A program made the translations under genes and the position numbers. A DNA stretch of 64,000 nucleotides from Aeromicrobium sp. A1-2 (GTDB taxonomy: Bacteria > Actinomycetota > Actinomycetes > Propionibacteriales > Nocardioidaceae). Under the pieces are notes generated by a model, which worked only from the letters and a program-made list of their open reading frames with translations, was not told the origin of the DNA and made no database searches. The stretch lies in assembly GCF_003443875.1 (NCBI RefSeq), contig NZ_CP027482.1, positions 930,001 to 994,000 on the forward strand. The letters run 5' to 3'. Each line of letters begins with the position of its first letter. The first letter of the stretch is position 1. Positions 8,773 to 16,750 of the stretch are shown here, one piece after another.

Positions 8773-9686
8773 GCGAGTTCAAGTCAGGGTTCGCCTGCTT
8801 CGTCGGCCGCCCCAATGCCGGCAAGTCGACGCTGACCAATGCGCTGGTCGGTGGCAAGATCGCGATCACCTCGTCCAAGCCGCAGACGACCCGCCACGCG
8901 ATCCGCGGGCTCGTCAACCGCGAGGATGCCCAGCTGATCCTGATCGACACGCCGGGGTTGCACAAGCCGCACACCTTGCTGGGCGAGCGGCTCAACGCGG
9001 TGGTTCGCTCCACCTGGTCCGAGGTCGACACGATCGGCATGTGCTTGCCGGCCAACGAGTCGGTCGGCGAGGGTGACAAGTTCCTGATCCGTGAGCTCGC
9101 GCAGATCCGCCGCAAGCCGGTCTTCGCGATCGTGACCAAGACCGACCTGGTCAAGCCCGAGAAGCTCCGCGATCACCTCATCGCCGTCCAGCAGGCCGGC
9201 ATCGACCTGGGCCTGCAGTGGCAGGAGATCATCCCCGTGTCTGCGGTGGCCAACGACCAGGTCGACCTGCTCGCCGATCTTCTGGTCGGCACGCTGCCCC
9301 CGGGGCCGGCGCTGTACCCCGAGGGTCAGCTGACCGACGAGCCGGAGGAGACGCTGATCGCCGAGATCATCCGCGAGGCGGCGCTCGAGGGCGTGCGCGA
9401 CGAGCTCCCGCACTCCATCGCCGTCGTGGTCGACGAGATGGTGCCGCGCGAGGGTCGGCCTGCGGACAAGCCGCTGATCGACGTACGGGTCAACGTCTAC
9501 GTCGAGCGGGACAGCCAGAAGGGCATCATCATCGGTAAGCAGGGGGCCCGGCTGCGCGAGATCGGTACCGACTCCCGGTCGCAGATCGAGAAGCTGCTCG
9601 GAACGCCGGTGTTCCTGGACCTGCACGTCAAGGTCGCCAAGGAGTGGCAGCGCGATCCCAAGCAGCTGCGCAAGCTCGGCTTCTGA
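8769..9686 (+). CDS. era: GTPase Era
   Basis: Era (305 aa) binds the 3' end of 16S rRNA and checks 30S assembly. G1 is GRPNAGKST at residues 13-21, G3 is DTPGL near 60, G4 is TKTD near 123 (Asn replaced by Thr), and a C-terminal KH RNA-binding domain contains GIIIGKQGARLREIG. Length is normal for the family. It is last in the phoH-ybeY-corC-cdd-like-era run and its start overlaps the preceding stop. A degenerate DUF222 gene lies just beyond it on the other strand. Confidence 0.95.
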   Translation: MSEFKSGFACFVGRPNAGKSTLTNALVGGKIAITSSKPQTTRHAIRGLVNREDAQLILIDTPGLHKPHTLLGERLNAVVRSTWSEVDTIGMCLPANESVGEGDKFLIRELAQIRRKPVFAIVTKTDLVKPEKLRDHLIAVQQAGIDLGLQWQEIIPVSAVANDQVDLLADLLVGTLPPGPALYPEGQLTDEPEETLIAEIIREAALEGVRDELPHSIAVVVDEMVPREGRPADKPLIDVRVNVYVERDSQKGIIIGKQGARLREIGTDSRSQIEKLLGTPVFLDLHVKVAKEWQRDPKQLRKLGF

Positions 9687-9707
9687 CGCGGACCGACGTC
9701 GGCGTGT

Positions 9708-10105
9708 TCAGGCGGCGCGGGGTTGAAGCTGGGTGTGCCGGGCGTGGCAGTCGCCATCGTGCAGCAGGTGGTGGTGCACGAGGCGGAACAGGGCGCCGTT
9801 GCCGATCGTGACGGTCGCCGGGAGCCCTCCGGCGTGGGGGAGCGCCCTGGCCGGCAGATGCTCGATCAGCTCGCAAAACGCCCAACGAGTAGCCGTGCGT
9901 GCCTGAGGTCGTCGGTCGCCAGGATGGTGGCACGCCCGAGCAGGATCTGCTGACCGTCGGCGCGCTCCTCCGCGCCGATCCCGTCCGGCAGCTCGGCCAC
10001 GGCGCGCGCGACGATGCCGGCCTGCCCGGTCGTGATGTCACCGGTTGCCCACGCAGCCCGGTTTGCCTCGGTCTGGTTGGAGAAGACCGCCTGCACACGC
10101 CCCAC
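9708..10105 (-). pseudogene. DUF222 / HNH endonuclease (13E12-repeat-like) relic
   Basis: Remains of a DUF222-HNH endonuclease gene, the family to which the REP13E12 genes of mycobacteria belong. The first frame (10105 to 9866) encodes a DUF222 fragment (AWATGDITTGQAGIVARAVAELP) and runs into a stop. A second frame continues directly as ELIEHLPARALPHAGGLPATV. That is followed without a break by ALFRLVHHHLLHDGDCHARHT, which resembles the last part of the HNH domain. The whole central region and the N-terminus are missing. This suggests one frameshift plus a large internal deletion. No intact product is expected. acyP lies upstream on the same strand. Confidence 0.7.
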
Positions 10106-10137
10106 GATTCAAGCCTACGCCGAGCCTCGGACGTGCC

Positions 10138-10404
10138 TCATTGCTCGTCGAAGCCCGAGAATCCCGCGGGCTCCTCCTCGGTCACCTGGATGCTCTCGAC
10201 CACGGCTCGCGGCGGGCCTGTCCGGCACCACTCGACCAGGTGCTCGACCGCCGAGGCGTCACCCTCGAAAACCGCCTCGACCGAGCCGTCTGGTCGATTG
10301 GAGACCCAGCCGGAGACCCGGTGCCTGCGGGCCTCCTGCTGGCAGGAGGCCCGGAAGAAGACGCCTTGGACCGTCCCACGCACCACGACGCGTCGACGGA
10401 TCAC
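10138..10404 (-). CDS. acyP: Acylphosphatase
   Basis: Small enzyme of 88 aa that hydrolyses carboxyl-phosphate bonds. The two catalytic residues are in place: Arg18 in GTVQGVFFR and Asn36 in GWVSNRPDG. The length is typical. The product is cytosolic and its physiological substrate in bacteria is unclear. It lies between the VWA-protein gene and the DUF222 relic on the same strand, 38 bp after the VWA gene, so it may be read from the same transcript. Confidence 0.93.
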   Translation of the reverse strand: MIRRRVVVRGTVQGVFFRASCQQEARRHRVSGWVSNRPDGSVEAVFEGDASAVEHLVEWCRTGPPRAVVESIQVTEEEPAGFSGFDEQ

Positions 10405-10442
10405 GTGGTCACCCGCCGGCGGGTCGAAGTGGGCGGGTCACG

Positions 10443-12050
10443 TCAGCCGGCCCGGTTCTGCAGCGCCGTGACGAAGACGTTCGCGATGTCCGCGGGCGTG
10501 CGGGCGATGTAGCTTGTGCCTCCGGTTGCCTCCGAGATCTGCTTGAGCACGGCGGCGTCGGCATCCGCCGTGATGCCGATCGTCACGATGATCACGGGTC
10601 GCGTCGGGTCGAACTCCTCCTTCAGCGTGGTCAGCAGCGATTTCAGCGAGATGCTGCCGGGGTCGTCATTGGCCCCGTCGGTCAGCAGGATGACGCTGTT
10701 GATGGCCTTCGGGTCGTACGCCTTCTTGACCTCGCGGTAGGCCGCGAGCGTCGTGTCGTACAGCCCCGTGCCACCGCCGACCTTGGGCTTGAGGGATCGA
10801 GCGGCCTTGAGGACGATCTCGCGTTGCGTCGTGTCACCCACCTCGGCGTCCATCCGACGAATCTTGACGAGCGCCTTGTAGTCCTTGTTGCCGTCCAGCT
10901 TGGTCGAGAAGGACCACAGGCCCAGCTGTGCCTTGCCGGGAAACAGGCCGAGCCCGGTCTCGCTCGCCTTGATCGTCAGGGCCATCCGGGTCGTGCTGCC
11001 GGCAGGAAACGCCATCGACCCCGAGACGTCGTCGACGGCCAGGGCGCGGATCGGCAACGCAAGTCGGGCGAAGGTCGTGAGCGCGTCACTGACGGCGGAC
11101 AGGTCGGCTGGCGCGAGCTTCGCGACCTTGCCGACACCGCGGTCATCGTCCAGCGGCGCGCCGTTGGGAAGGCGGAAGCCGGTAGAGGACAGCTCCGCCT
11201 GCGCCTCGGAGGACGAGAGCACCGCGGCCAGGAGCTTGCCGACCCTGCGCGCAGCGGGGTGGTCACCGCTCGACGGTTCGGTGACGGCCATCGGGAAGTC
11301 GAGGAACACTGAGCCGTCCTTGGGCACCGCGGTCGACACCGCACCTGACGGTTGCGACACGACGGCCTGTTCGGTGACAACGGCGGTGCCGCCATCGGCC
11401 ATGACCTCGTCGATCCGCTTTCCCTGGCTCGTCTCCGGGTCGGAGGAGAGCTGGGCCTGCGCGATCGGCACCATGGCGGCGGTGACGACCTTGGTGTCCG
11501 AGCTTTCCGCCTGCGCAACGGCGAGGCTGCCGATGATCGGGGCTGCCGAGACGCTGCTGGTGAGGGGATCTCCCAACCCGAGTCCCTTCGTGCGGAGGAC
11601 GTCGAGCCAGGTGTCCACCTCTGGTTGATCACCCTGGGCACCGATCGCAACCACCGGGGTCGTCGCGATCGACTCGCTCACGATGTCGGGAGACTGGGCG
11701 GTCGCCTTGCCGAGTCGGTACAGCCACAGGCTCGAGTCCGGGATCCAGAGTGCGGGGGCCTTGCCTCCCGAGACCGCGGCCAGGGCCGCGGCGCTGGGTA
11801 CGGCCTCCACGGCGAGATCTGTGCAGTCCAGGTCGGATGCTGACTGCAGCGCGACGAGCCGGTCGACGACTGGCGCGAGAGCTGGATCGACCGCGACAGT
11901 CATCTCCGAACTGTTGGCGCACCCACCGCTCAGTGCACGGAAGGCCGACACCGCGCCGAACGACAATGCGACGAACAGGAGCGCAGCCAAGGCCAGCGCC
12001 AGTCCACGCTTGGATCTACGATGCTGGTGCGCTCGATGGACCCCACTCAT
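10443..12050 (-). CDS. Substrate-binding plus von Willebrand factor A domain protein
   Basis: Secreted or membrane-anchored protein of 535 aa. A basic N-terminus and one hydrophobic segment (residues ~18-40) end near a cysteine (SGGCANSS) without a convincing lipobox. Residues ~45-300 resemble a periplasmic substrate-binding domain of the bacterial extracellular type 11 family. From ~335 a von Willebrand A domain follows with the MIDAS motif DDVSGSM and later LLTDGAND. The combination is frequent in actinobacteria but has no known role. The ATG at 12050 has a GGGGGAAG site upstream; an in-frame start at 12137 lacks one. acyP follows downstream. Confidence 0.82.
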   Translation of the reverse strand: MSGVHRAHQHRRSKRGLALALAALLFVALSFGAVSAFRALSGGCANSSEMTVAVDPALAPVVDRLVALQSASDLDCTDLAVEAVPSAAALAAVSGGKAPALWIPDSSLWLYRLGKATAQSPDIVSESIATTPVVAIGAQGDQPEVDTWLDVLRTKGLGLGDPLTSSVSAAPIIGSLAVAQAESSDTKVVTAAMVPIAQAQLSSDPETSQGKRIDEVMADGGTAVVTEQAVVSQPSGAVSTAVPKDGSVFLDFPMAVTEPSSGDHPAARRVGKLLAAVLSSSEAQAELSSTGFRLPNGAPLDDDRGVGKVAKLAPADLSAVSDALTTFARLALPIRALAVDDVSGSMAFPAGSTTRMALTIKASETGLGLFPGKAQLGLWSFSTKLDGNKDYKALVKIRRMDAEVGDTTQREIVLKAARSLKPKVGGGTGLYDTTLAAYREVKKAYDPKAINSVILLTDGANDDPGSISLKSLLTTLKEEFDPTRPVIIVTIGITADADAAVLKQISEATGGTSYIARTPADIANVFVTALQNRAG

Positions 12051-12185
12051 GGGACTTCCCCCTAGAAGTGAGCAGCGATGACTTGTGGTCCGCCGCCCGA
12101 ATCGTTCGTTGTGTGCCGTCCAGTGTGCCAGTTTCAATGGTGCACCGAATCATAATTGCCGGGATAGCAGCATGGAGGTCGGAGC

Positions 12186-13205
12186 ATGGATGCGCGCGAA
12201 GCGCTGCGAGAGATCGGGTTCTGGCTCGAACGTGAGCAGGCCACGACGTATCGCGTCGATGCCTTCCGCCGGGCGGCGTCCGCGATCGAGGATCTGACCG
12301 CTGAGCAGATCGTCGAGCAGGTGGCCGATGGCAGGCTCCGCCGGGTGAAGGGAATCGGGGACCGCACGTTCGGCGTCATGGCGCAAACCGCGCGGGGCGA
12401 GGTGCCGGACTATCTCCTCGATCTGCGAGAGCGTGGCGCGTCGCCGTTGGCAACCGGCGGGACGGACCTACGGGCACAGCTCCGTGGCGATCTGCACAGT
12501 CACTCGGACTGGTCGGACGGTGGTTCGTCGATCCACGAGATGGCACGCGCCGCGGTGTGGAGGGGGAGGGAGTACCAGGTGCTGACCGACCACTCGCCGA
12601 GGCTGACGATCGCCAATGGGCTGTCCGCCGAGCGGCTCGCGGAGCAGCTCGAGGTCGTGGCCACGGTCGATGCCGAGCACGACGACTTCAGGCTGCTGAG
12701 TGGCATCGAGGTCGACATTCTCGACAACGGCGGGTTGGACCAGACCGAGCAGATGCTCGAGCGGCTCGACGTCGTGGTCGCCAGCGTGCACTCCAAGCTC
12801 GCGATGGATCGCGACGTTATGACCCGCCGCATGGTGACTGCGATCAGCAATCCCTTCACCAACGTGCTCGGACACTGCACCGGGCGGCTCGTCGCGGGCT
12901 CGCGCGGCAGGCGGGACGAATCGCAGTTTGACCCGGAGATCGTGTTTGCGGCCTGCCAGCAGTTCGATGTCGCGGTCGAGATCAACTCCCGGCCCGAACG
13001 GCAGGACCCGCCGAGCCGGCTGATCGAGATGGCGTTGGACTTCGACTGCATGTTCGCGATCGACACCGATGCGCACGCGCCGGGGCAGCTGGACTTCCTG
13101 GACTACGGCGCCGAGCGGGCCACGGCCAGCGGCGTGCCAGCCTCCCGCATCGTGACGACCTGGCCCGTAGACCGCCTGCTGGCGTGGTCGCACGCCAAGC
13201 GTTGA
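12186..13205 (+). CDS. PHP domain phosphoesterase with PolX-like N-terminus
   Basis: Protein of 339 aa with an N-terminal helix-hairpin-helix domain like that of family X DNA polymerases (residues ~1-75, GRLRRVKGIGDRTF) and a PHP phosphoesterase domain from ~100. PHP metal ligands are visible in DLHSHSDWSDG, LTDHS, GIEVDI, ASVHS, GHCTGR and DTDAHAPG. The polymerase palm of full PolX proteins is absent, so it may be a stand-alone 3'-5' exonuclease or phosphatase. GGAGGTCGGAGC precedes the ATG. The product is probably cytosolic and DNA-related, but the substrate is unknown. Confidence 0.85.
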   Translation: MDAREALREIGFWLEREQATTYRVDAFRRAASAIEDLTAEQIVEQVADGRLRRVKGIGDRTFGVMAQTARGEVPDYLLDLRERGASPLATGGTDLRAQLRGDLHSHSDWSDGGSSIHEMARAAVWRGREYQVLTDHSPRLTIANGLSAERLAEQLEVVATVDAEHDDFRLLSGIEVDILDNGGLDQTEQMLERLDVVVASVHSKLAMDRDVMTRRMVTAISNPFTNVLGHCTGRLVAGSRGRRDESQFDPEIVFAACQQFDVAVEINSRPERQDPPSRLIEMALDFDCMFAIDTDAHAPGQLDFLDYGAERATASGVPASRIVTTWPVDRLLAWSHAKR

Positions 13206-13214
13206 CCCGGTTGG

Positions 13215-13934
13215 TCAGGCGAGGCTGTCAGCGAGCTCGCGGATCTGGGCGGCGGAGACCTCCTGCGCGGCCCGGCCGGTGACCGCGTCGTACACGTCGA
13301 CCAGCGCGGCGAGGTCCTTGACCATGCGGCGGGCGCGAGCCGGTTCGTTACCGCAGTCGGCGCGACACTCGCCGGAGGCCGCGATGCGGTGGGCGATCAC
13401 GAGTGCAGTGAGCGCGTACGCCTCGGCGGCCTCGAGCTCGGGGGACAGCACGAACGGGAACATCCGCGAGGCGCCGTCGTGGAATGCGAGGTGATCGGCA
13501 TCGAGCTCGCCCGTGACCAGCGGGAACGAAACAGCCTCGGCGAAGGCCGCGCGAACGTCGTCGTCCGTGCTCTCGCGGTCGATCCACTCCTCGGCCCGGG
13601 CGACGGCAGCCAGGGCGTGCCCCCGGGCGCCGGGCTCCAGCAGGGCGATGACCTGACGGGTCTGGGCCATGCGGAGCCTGGCACGGAGTGCCGGCGTGTC
13701 CTCGGTCGTACCGAACAGGCGCCCGATCAGCGGGACCAGGCGGGTGCGGTCGCTGTCGCGCAGCAGGTCGTTCGTCGTGCGTGCCTCGTGGGCCAGCAGG
13801 GGGTGAGTGCACTCGGGGCGGTCGCTCCAGTCCTCGCCGGCGAGCAGCGAGACGTACTCCATGACGCACGCCTCGCCATGGTCCGCGTCGTGGGAACCGG
13901 CGGCGAGTGTCGGGAGTGCATCGGGAACGTTCAC
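13215..13934 (-). CDS. Conserved hypothetical protein
   Basis: Protein of 239 aa, largely alpha-helical, cytosolic. The N-terminal segment HGEACVMEYVSLLAGEDWSDRP with C42 just after it recalls a conserved domain seen in actinobacterial and phage proteins of unknown function. A second Cys pair occurs in GECRADCGNE near residue 190, so a metal site is possible but unproven. The start is taken as the GTG at 13934. It ends convergently 9 bp from the PHP gene. No function is proposed. Confidence 0.7.
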   Translation of the reverse strand: MNVPDALPTLAAGSHDADHGEACVMEYVSLLAGEDWSDRPECTHPLLAHEARTTNDLLRDSDRTRLVPLIGRLFGTTEDTPALRARLRMAQTRQVIALLEPGARGHALAAVARAEEWIDRESTDDDVRAAFAEAVSFPLVTGELDADHLAFHDGASRMFPFVLSPELEAAEAYALTALVIAHRIAASGECRADCGNEPARARRMVKDLAALVDVYDAVTGRAAQEVSAAQIRELADSLA

Positions 13935-13976
13935 GACTCGATCATCTCCCGGCGGGCCAAGGAGTGCGACGTACAG

Positions 13977-14462
13977 TCACGCCATCAGCAGGGCGGCGAC
14001 GGTGCCGCCGAGCTCGTACGCCGCGTCGAGATCCGGCTGCTCCACATCGCCCATGACCTCCAGGACGGACGCGGACTGGGTCCATGGCAGCGCACCGATG
14101 ATCGACTGCACCGACCTGACGGCTCCGGTCGTGTCGTAGCGTCCATGCACCCACAACCCGTACGGCTTCTTGCCGCCCGATCCGCTCCCCGCAGAACCGT
14201 CGTCGGACAGTGAGCCACCCATCTGCAGGAAGTGCGAGTCGAAGAAGTGCTTGAGCGCGCCGGACATGTAGCCGAAGTTGGCGCTCGTGCCGAGCAGGAA
14301 TCCGTCCGCCGTGTGGACATCGTCGGGCCGGACCTCGAGGGCGGGACGCACGACGACCTCGACGCCCAGGATTGCGTCATCGGAAGCTCCTGCGACGACG
14401 GCCTCGGTCAGGCGCTGCGTCGCGGCCGTGGGGGAGTGGTGGACGATCAGGAGCCAGGGCAT
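13977..14462 (-). CDS. Flavodoxin-like NAD(P)H/FMN oxidoreductase
   Basis: Protein of 161 aa with a flavodoxin-like fold of the NADPH-dependent FMN reductase group. The phosphate-binding segment at the N-terminus is LLIVHHSPTAATQRL and the central GFLLGTSANFGYMSGALKHFFD matches the second FMN-contact loop. A Gly/Ser-rich insertion (~residues 108-118) is unusual. It is cytosolic, with the electron donor and acceptor unknown. A TACGTT hexamer ends 6 nt before the ATG, so the mRNA is probably leaderless. It is divergent from the MoxR operon. Confidence 0.78.
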   Translation of the reverse strand: MPWLLIVHHSPTAATQRLTEAVVAGASDDAILGVEVVVRPALEVRPDDVHTADGFLLGTSANFGYMSGALKHFFDSHFLQMGGSLSDDGSAGSGSGGKKPYGLWVHGRYDTTGAVRSVQSIIGALPWTQSASVLEVMGDVEQPDLDAAYELGGTVAALLMA

Positions 14463-14468
14463 GACACC

Positions 14469-14474
14469 AACGTA
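14469..14474 (-). promoter_or_regulatory. -10 element for the flavodoxin-like gene
   Basis: TACGTT on the minus strand, 6 nt before the ATG; predicts a leaderless transcript. Confidence 0.45.
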
Positions 14475-14543
14475 GCCACCAAGGGGACGTGAACTCTCAG
14501 AATTCGTGACTGCGGGTTTGACCCGATGTGCTTACCATCACAT

Positions 14544-15482
14544 ATGGAGTTCGAGAGAGTCGCACGCGCCATTCTCGGCAACATCGAGAAGGTCATCGAC
14601 GGCAAGCCCGAGGCAGCCGAGGCCGCGCTGGTCGTGTTCCTCGCCGAGGGGCACCTGCTCATCGAGGACGTGCCTGGCGTCGGCAAGACGGTCCTCGCCA
14701 AGGCCCTCGGTCGCTCGGTCAGCTGCTCGGTGCGGCGGATCCAGTTCACTCCTGACCTCCTGCCGTCGGACATCACGGGCGTCTCGGTCTACAACCAGGT
14801 CGACCGCGAGTTCGAGTTCAAGCCCGGCGCGGTGTTCGCCAATATCGTGATCGGTGACGAGATCAACCGTGCCTCGCCCAAGACGCAGTCGGCGCTGCTC
14901 GAGGCGATGGAGGAGCGGCAGGTCACGGTCGACGGCACGACGTACGTCCTGGCCAGCCCATTCTCGGTCGTGGCGACCCAGAACCCGTTCGAGATGGAGG
15001 GCACCTATGCCCTGCCCGAGGCCCAGCGGGATCGCTTCATGGCGCGAATCTCGATGGGTTATCCCGATGCGCGGGCAGAGCTTGCGATGGTGCGGGGCCG
15101 CGACGCCGAAAACCCGTTCGACGACCTCGAGTCCGTCGCGTCGATCGAAGACGTGCAGGCGATGATCGCGTTCGCCCGGGCGATCTACGTCTCGCCGTCG
15201 GTCGAGCAGTACGCCGTCGACATCGCCCAGGCGACCCGCGCCGATGCGGATCTGCGGCTGGGTGCCAGCCCGCGCGCCACCTTGCAGCTGGTGCGCGCCG
15301 CCAAGGCCCGGGCGGCGGTGCAGGGCCGCGACTACGTCCTTCCGGACGACATCGACGCCTTGGTGCCGGTCGTGCTGCCGCACCGACTCATCCCGATGCG
15401 AGGCGCGGCAAGCGTCGAGGACATCGTGGACCGCATCGTCGCCGAGACGCCCGTCCCGGCCGGTGCGGTCCAGCCGAGCTGA
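14544..15482 (+). CDS. MoxR family AAA+ ATPase
   Basis: MoxR-type AAA+ chaperone of 312 aa. The Walker A motif is EDVPGVGKTVLAKAL near residues 50-65, Walker B is VIGDEINRA, and the sensor region reads VVATQNPFEMEGTYALPEAQRDRF. MoxR ATPases act with von Willebrand or DUF58 partners to mature protein complexes. Here the partner is the DUF58 gene starting 2 bp downstream. The ATG at 14544 is preferred because the conserved domain starts at once. TACCAT ends 5 nt before it, suggesting leaderless translation. The MoxR-DUF58-transglutaminase trio is widespread. Confidence 0.92.
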   Translation: MEFERVARAILGNIEKVIDGKPEAAEAALVVFLAEGHLLIEDVPGVGKTVLAKALGRSVSCSVRRIQFTPDLLPSDITGVSVYNQVDREFEFKPGAVFANIVIGDEINRASPKTQSALLEAMEERQVTVDGTTYVLASPFSVVATQNPFEMEGTYALPEAQRDRFMARISMGYPDARAELAMVRGRDAENPFDDLESVASIEDVQAMIAFARAIYVSPSVEQYAVDIAQATRADADLRLGASPRATLQLVRAAKARAAVQGRDYVLPDDIDALVPVVLPHRLIPMRGAASVEDIVDRIVAETPVPAGAVQPS

Positions 15483-15484
15483 GC

Positions 15485-16750
15485 GTGATGACCGCCGACC
15501 AGCAGCCCAGCCGCCTCCGGGGCGCTGCGAGCTCGGTCGTACTGACCCCCCGCGGGGTGGGCTTCCTGGTCGTCGGGGTCGTGAGCTTCGCGGCAGCGCC
15601 GGCGCTGTCCCTCCCGGCACTCCTGTACGTGACGGGACTGCTGCTCGCTCTGGTCCTGCTGTCCGGACTGTTCGTCTTCGTGGGCCACTCGCGGGTGCGC
15701 ATCGAGCGTTCCTTCAACCCCCAGGTCGTGCGGCCCGGGCAGGCGTCGCGAGCCACGGTGCGTATCACCAACTTGTCGTTGCTGCCGTGCCTGGAAGCGC
15801 GTTGGAGCGATGTTCTCCCGCGGGGCATCTCGGGCGATGCCGAAGGGGTCCTTCCTGCAATGACAGGCAGCCGCGGGGCGGACACACGGGTGAGCTTCTC
15901 GTACGGTCTGCAGGGCACCCGGCGCGGGCTGCATCCCGTCGGACCACTCCGGGTCAACGTGCTGGATCCGTTCGGGCTGGTCTACCGCCGGCACAGCTTC
16001 GGTGCGCCGGAGTCCCTGACGGTACTGCCACGCTGTGTCGAGCTGCGACCCATCGCGCCTCGTGGCACCAGTGATGATGGGGCAACCCGGCCCGCTCCTC
16101 AGCACGTCGGGCTGGGTGAGGACGACGTGATCGCACGCAGCTACCTCCCCGGCGATGCCATGAAGCGTTTGCACTGGAAGGCGACGGCCCACCGCGGTGA
16201 GCTCATGGTCCGTCAGGAGGAGCAGCAGCTGACACCGCGCGCGGCGGTCATCCTCGACTGCGACCCCCGTTCGCAAGGCACGGCCCGCGACCGCCAGGGC
16301 GTGTGGGAGCACTCCGCATCGTTCGAGTGGTGCGTCGTGGCCACCGCATCGATCACAGCTCATCTGGTGAAGGCCGGTTACGTCACGATTCTGCAGTCAA
16401 GCGGCCCGGCGATCGAGCGGTTTGTCGCCGAGGGTCAGGACACCGTCGAGGACGCGATGGCCGATCTCGCCGTCGTCGAGCCGCAGGAGCAGGACCACGA
16501 GCATCGGATCGCGCCCGAGCGCACGGCCTTCGTCGTGCTGGGTCACCTGAGCGTCGAGCGGGCCCAACACTGGGTCACGCACCTCGCGACGACTCGCACC
16601 GTCCTGGCGTTCGTCTCGGCCGGCACCCCGCCTGACGCCCTGGACGTGCTCGACGGTGCCCGCTGGAGGGTCGTGAGATATCGACCCAAGGACGACGTCA
16701 GCGCCGCATGGGCCGAGCTCGACGGGACGCGGACCCATGCTGCGGGCTGA
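15485..16750 (+). CDS. DUF58 domain membrane protein
   Basis: Protein of 421 aa with two membrane segments near the N-terminus (residues ~22-65, GVGFLVVGVVSFAAAPALSL and LLLALVLLSGLFVFVG), an extracytoplasmic beta-rich region and the DUF58 signature near residues 210-245 (VIARSYLPGDAMKRLHWKATAHRGELMVRQ). DUF58 proteins are partners of MoxR ATPases, and some have a VWA-like fold. GTG 15485 and ATG 15488 are both possible starts. It overlaps the next gene by 14 bases. Confidence 0.88.
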   Translation: MMTADQQPSRLRGAASSVVLTPRGVGFLVVGVVSFAAAPALSLPALLYVTGLLLALVLLSGLFVFVGHSRVRIERSFNPQVVRPGQASRATVRITNLSLLPCLEARWSDVLPRGISGDAEGVLPAMTGSRGADTRVSFSYGLQGTRRGLHPVGPLRVNVLDPFGLVYRRHSFGAPESLTVLPRCVELRPIAPRGTSDDGATRPAPQHVGLGEDDVIARSYLPGDAMKRLHWKATAHRGELMVRQEEQQLTPRAAVILDCDPRSQGTARDRQGVWEHSASFEWCVVATASITAHLVKAGYVTILQSSGPAIERFVAEGQDTVEDAMADLAVVEPQEQDHEHRIAPERTAFVVLGHLSVERAQHWVTHLATTRTVLAFVSAGTPPDALDVLDGARWRVVRYRPKDDVSAAWAELDGTRTHAAG

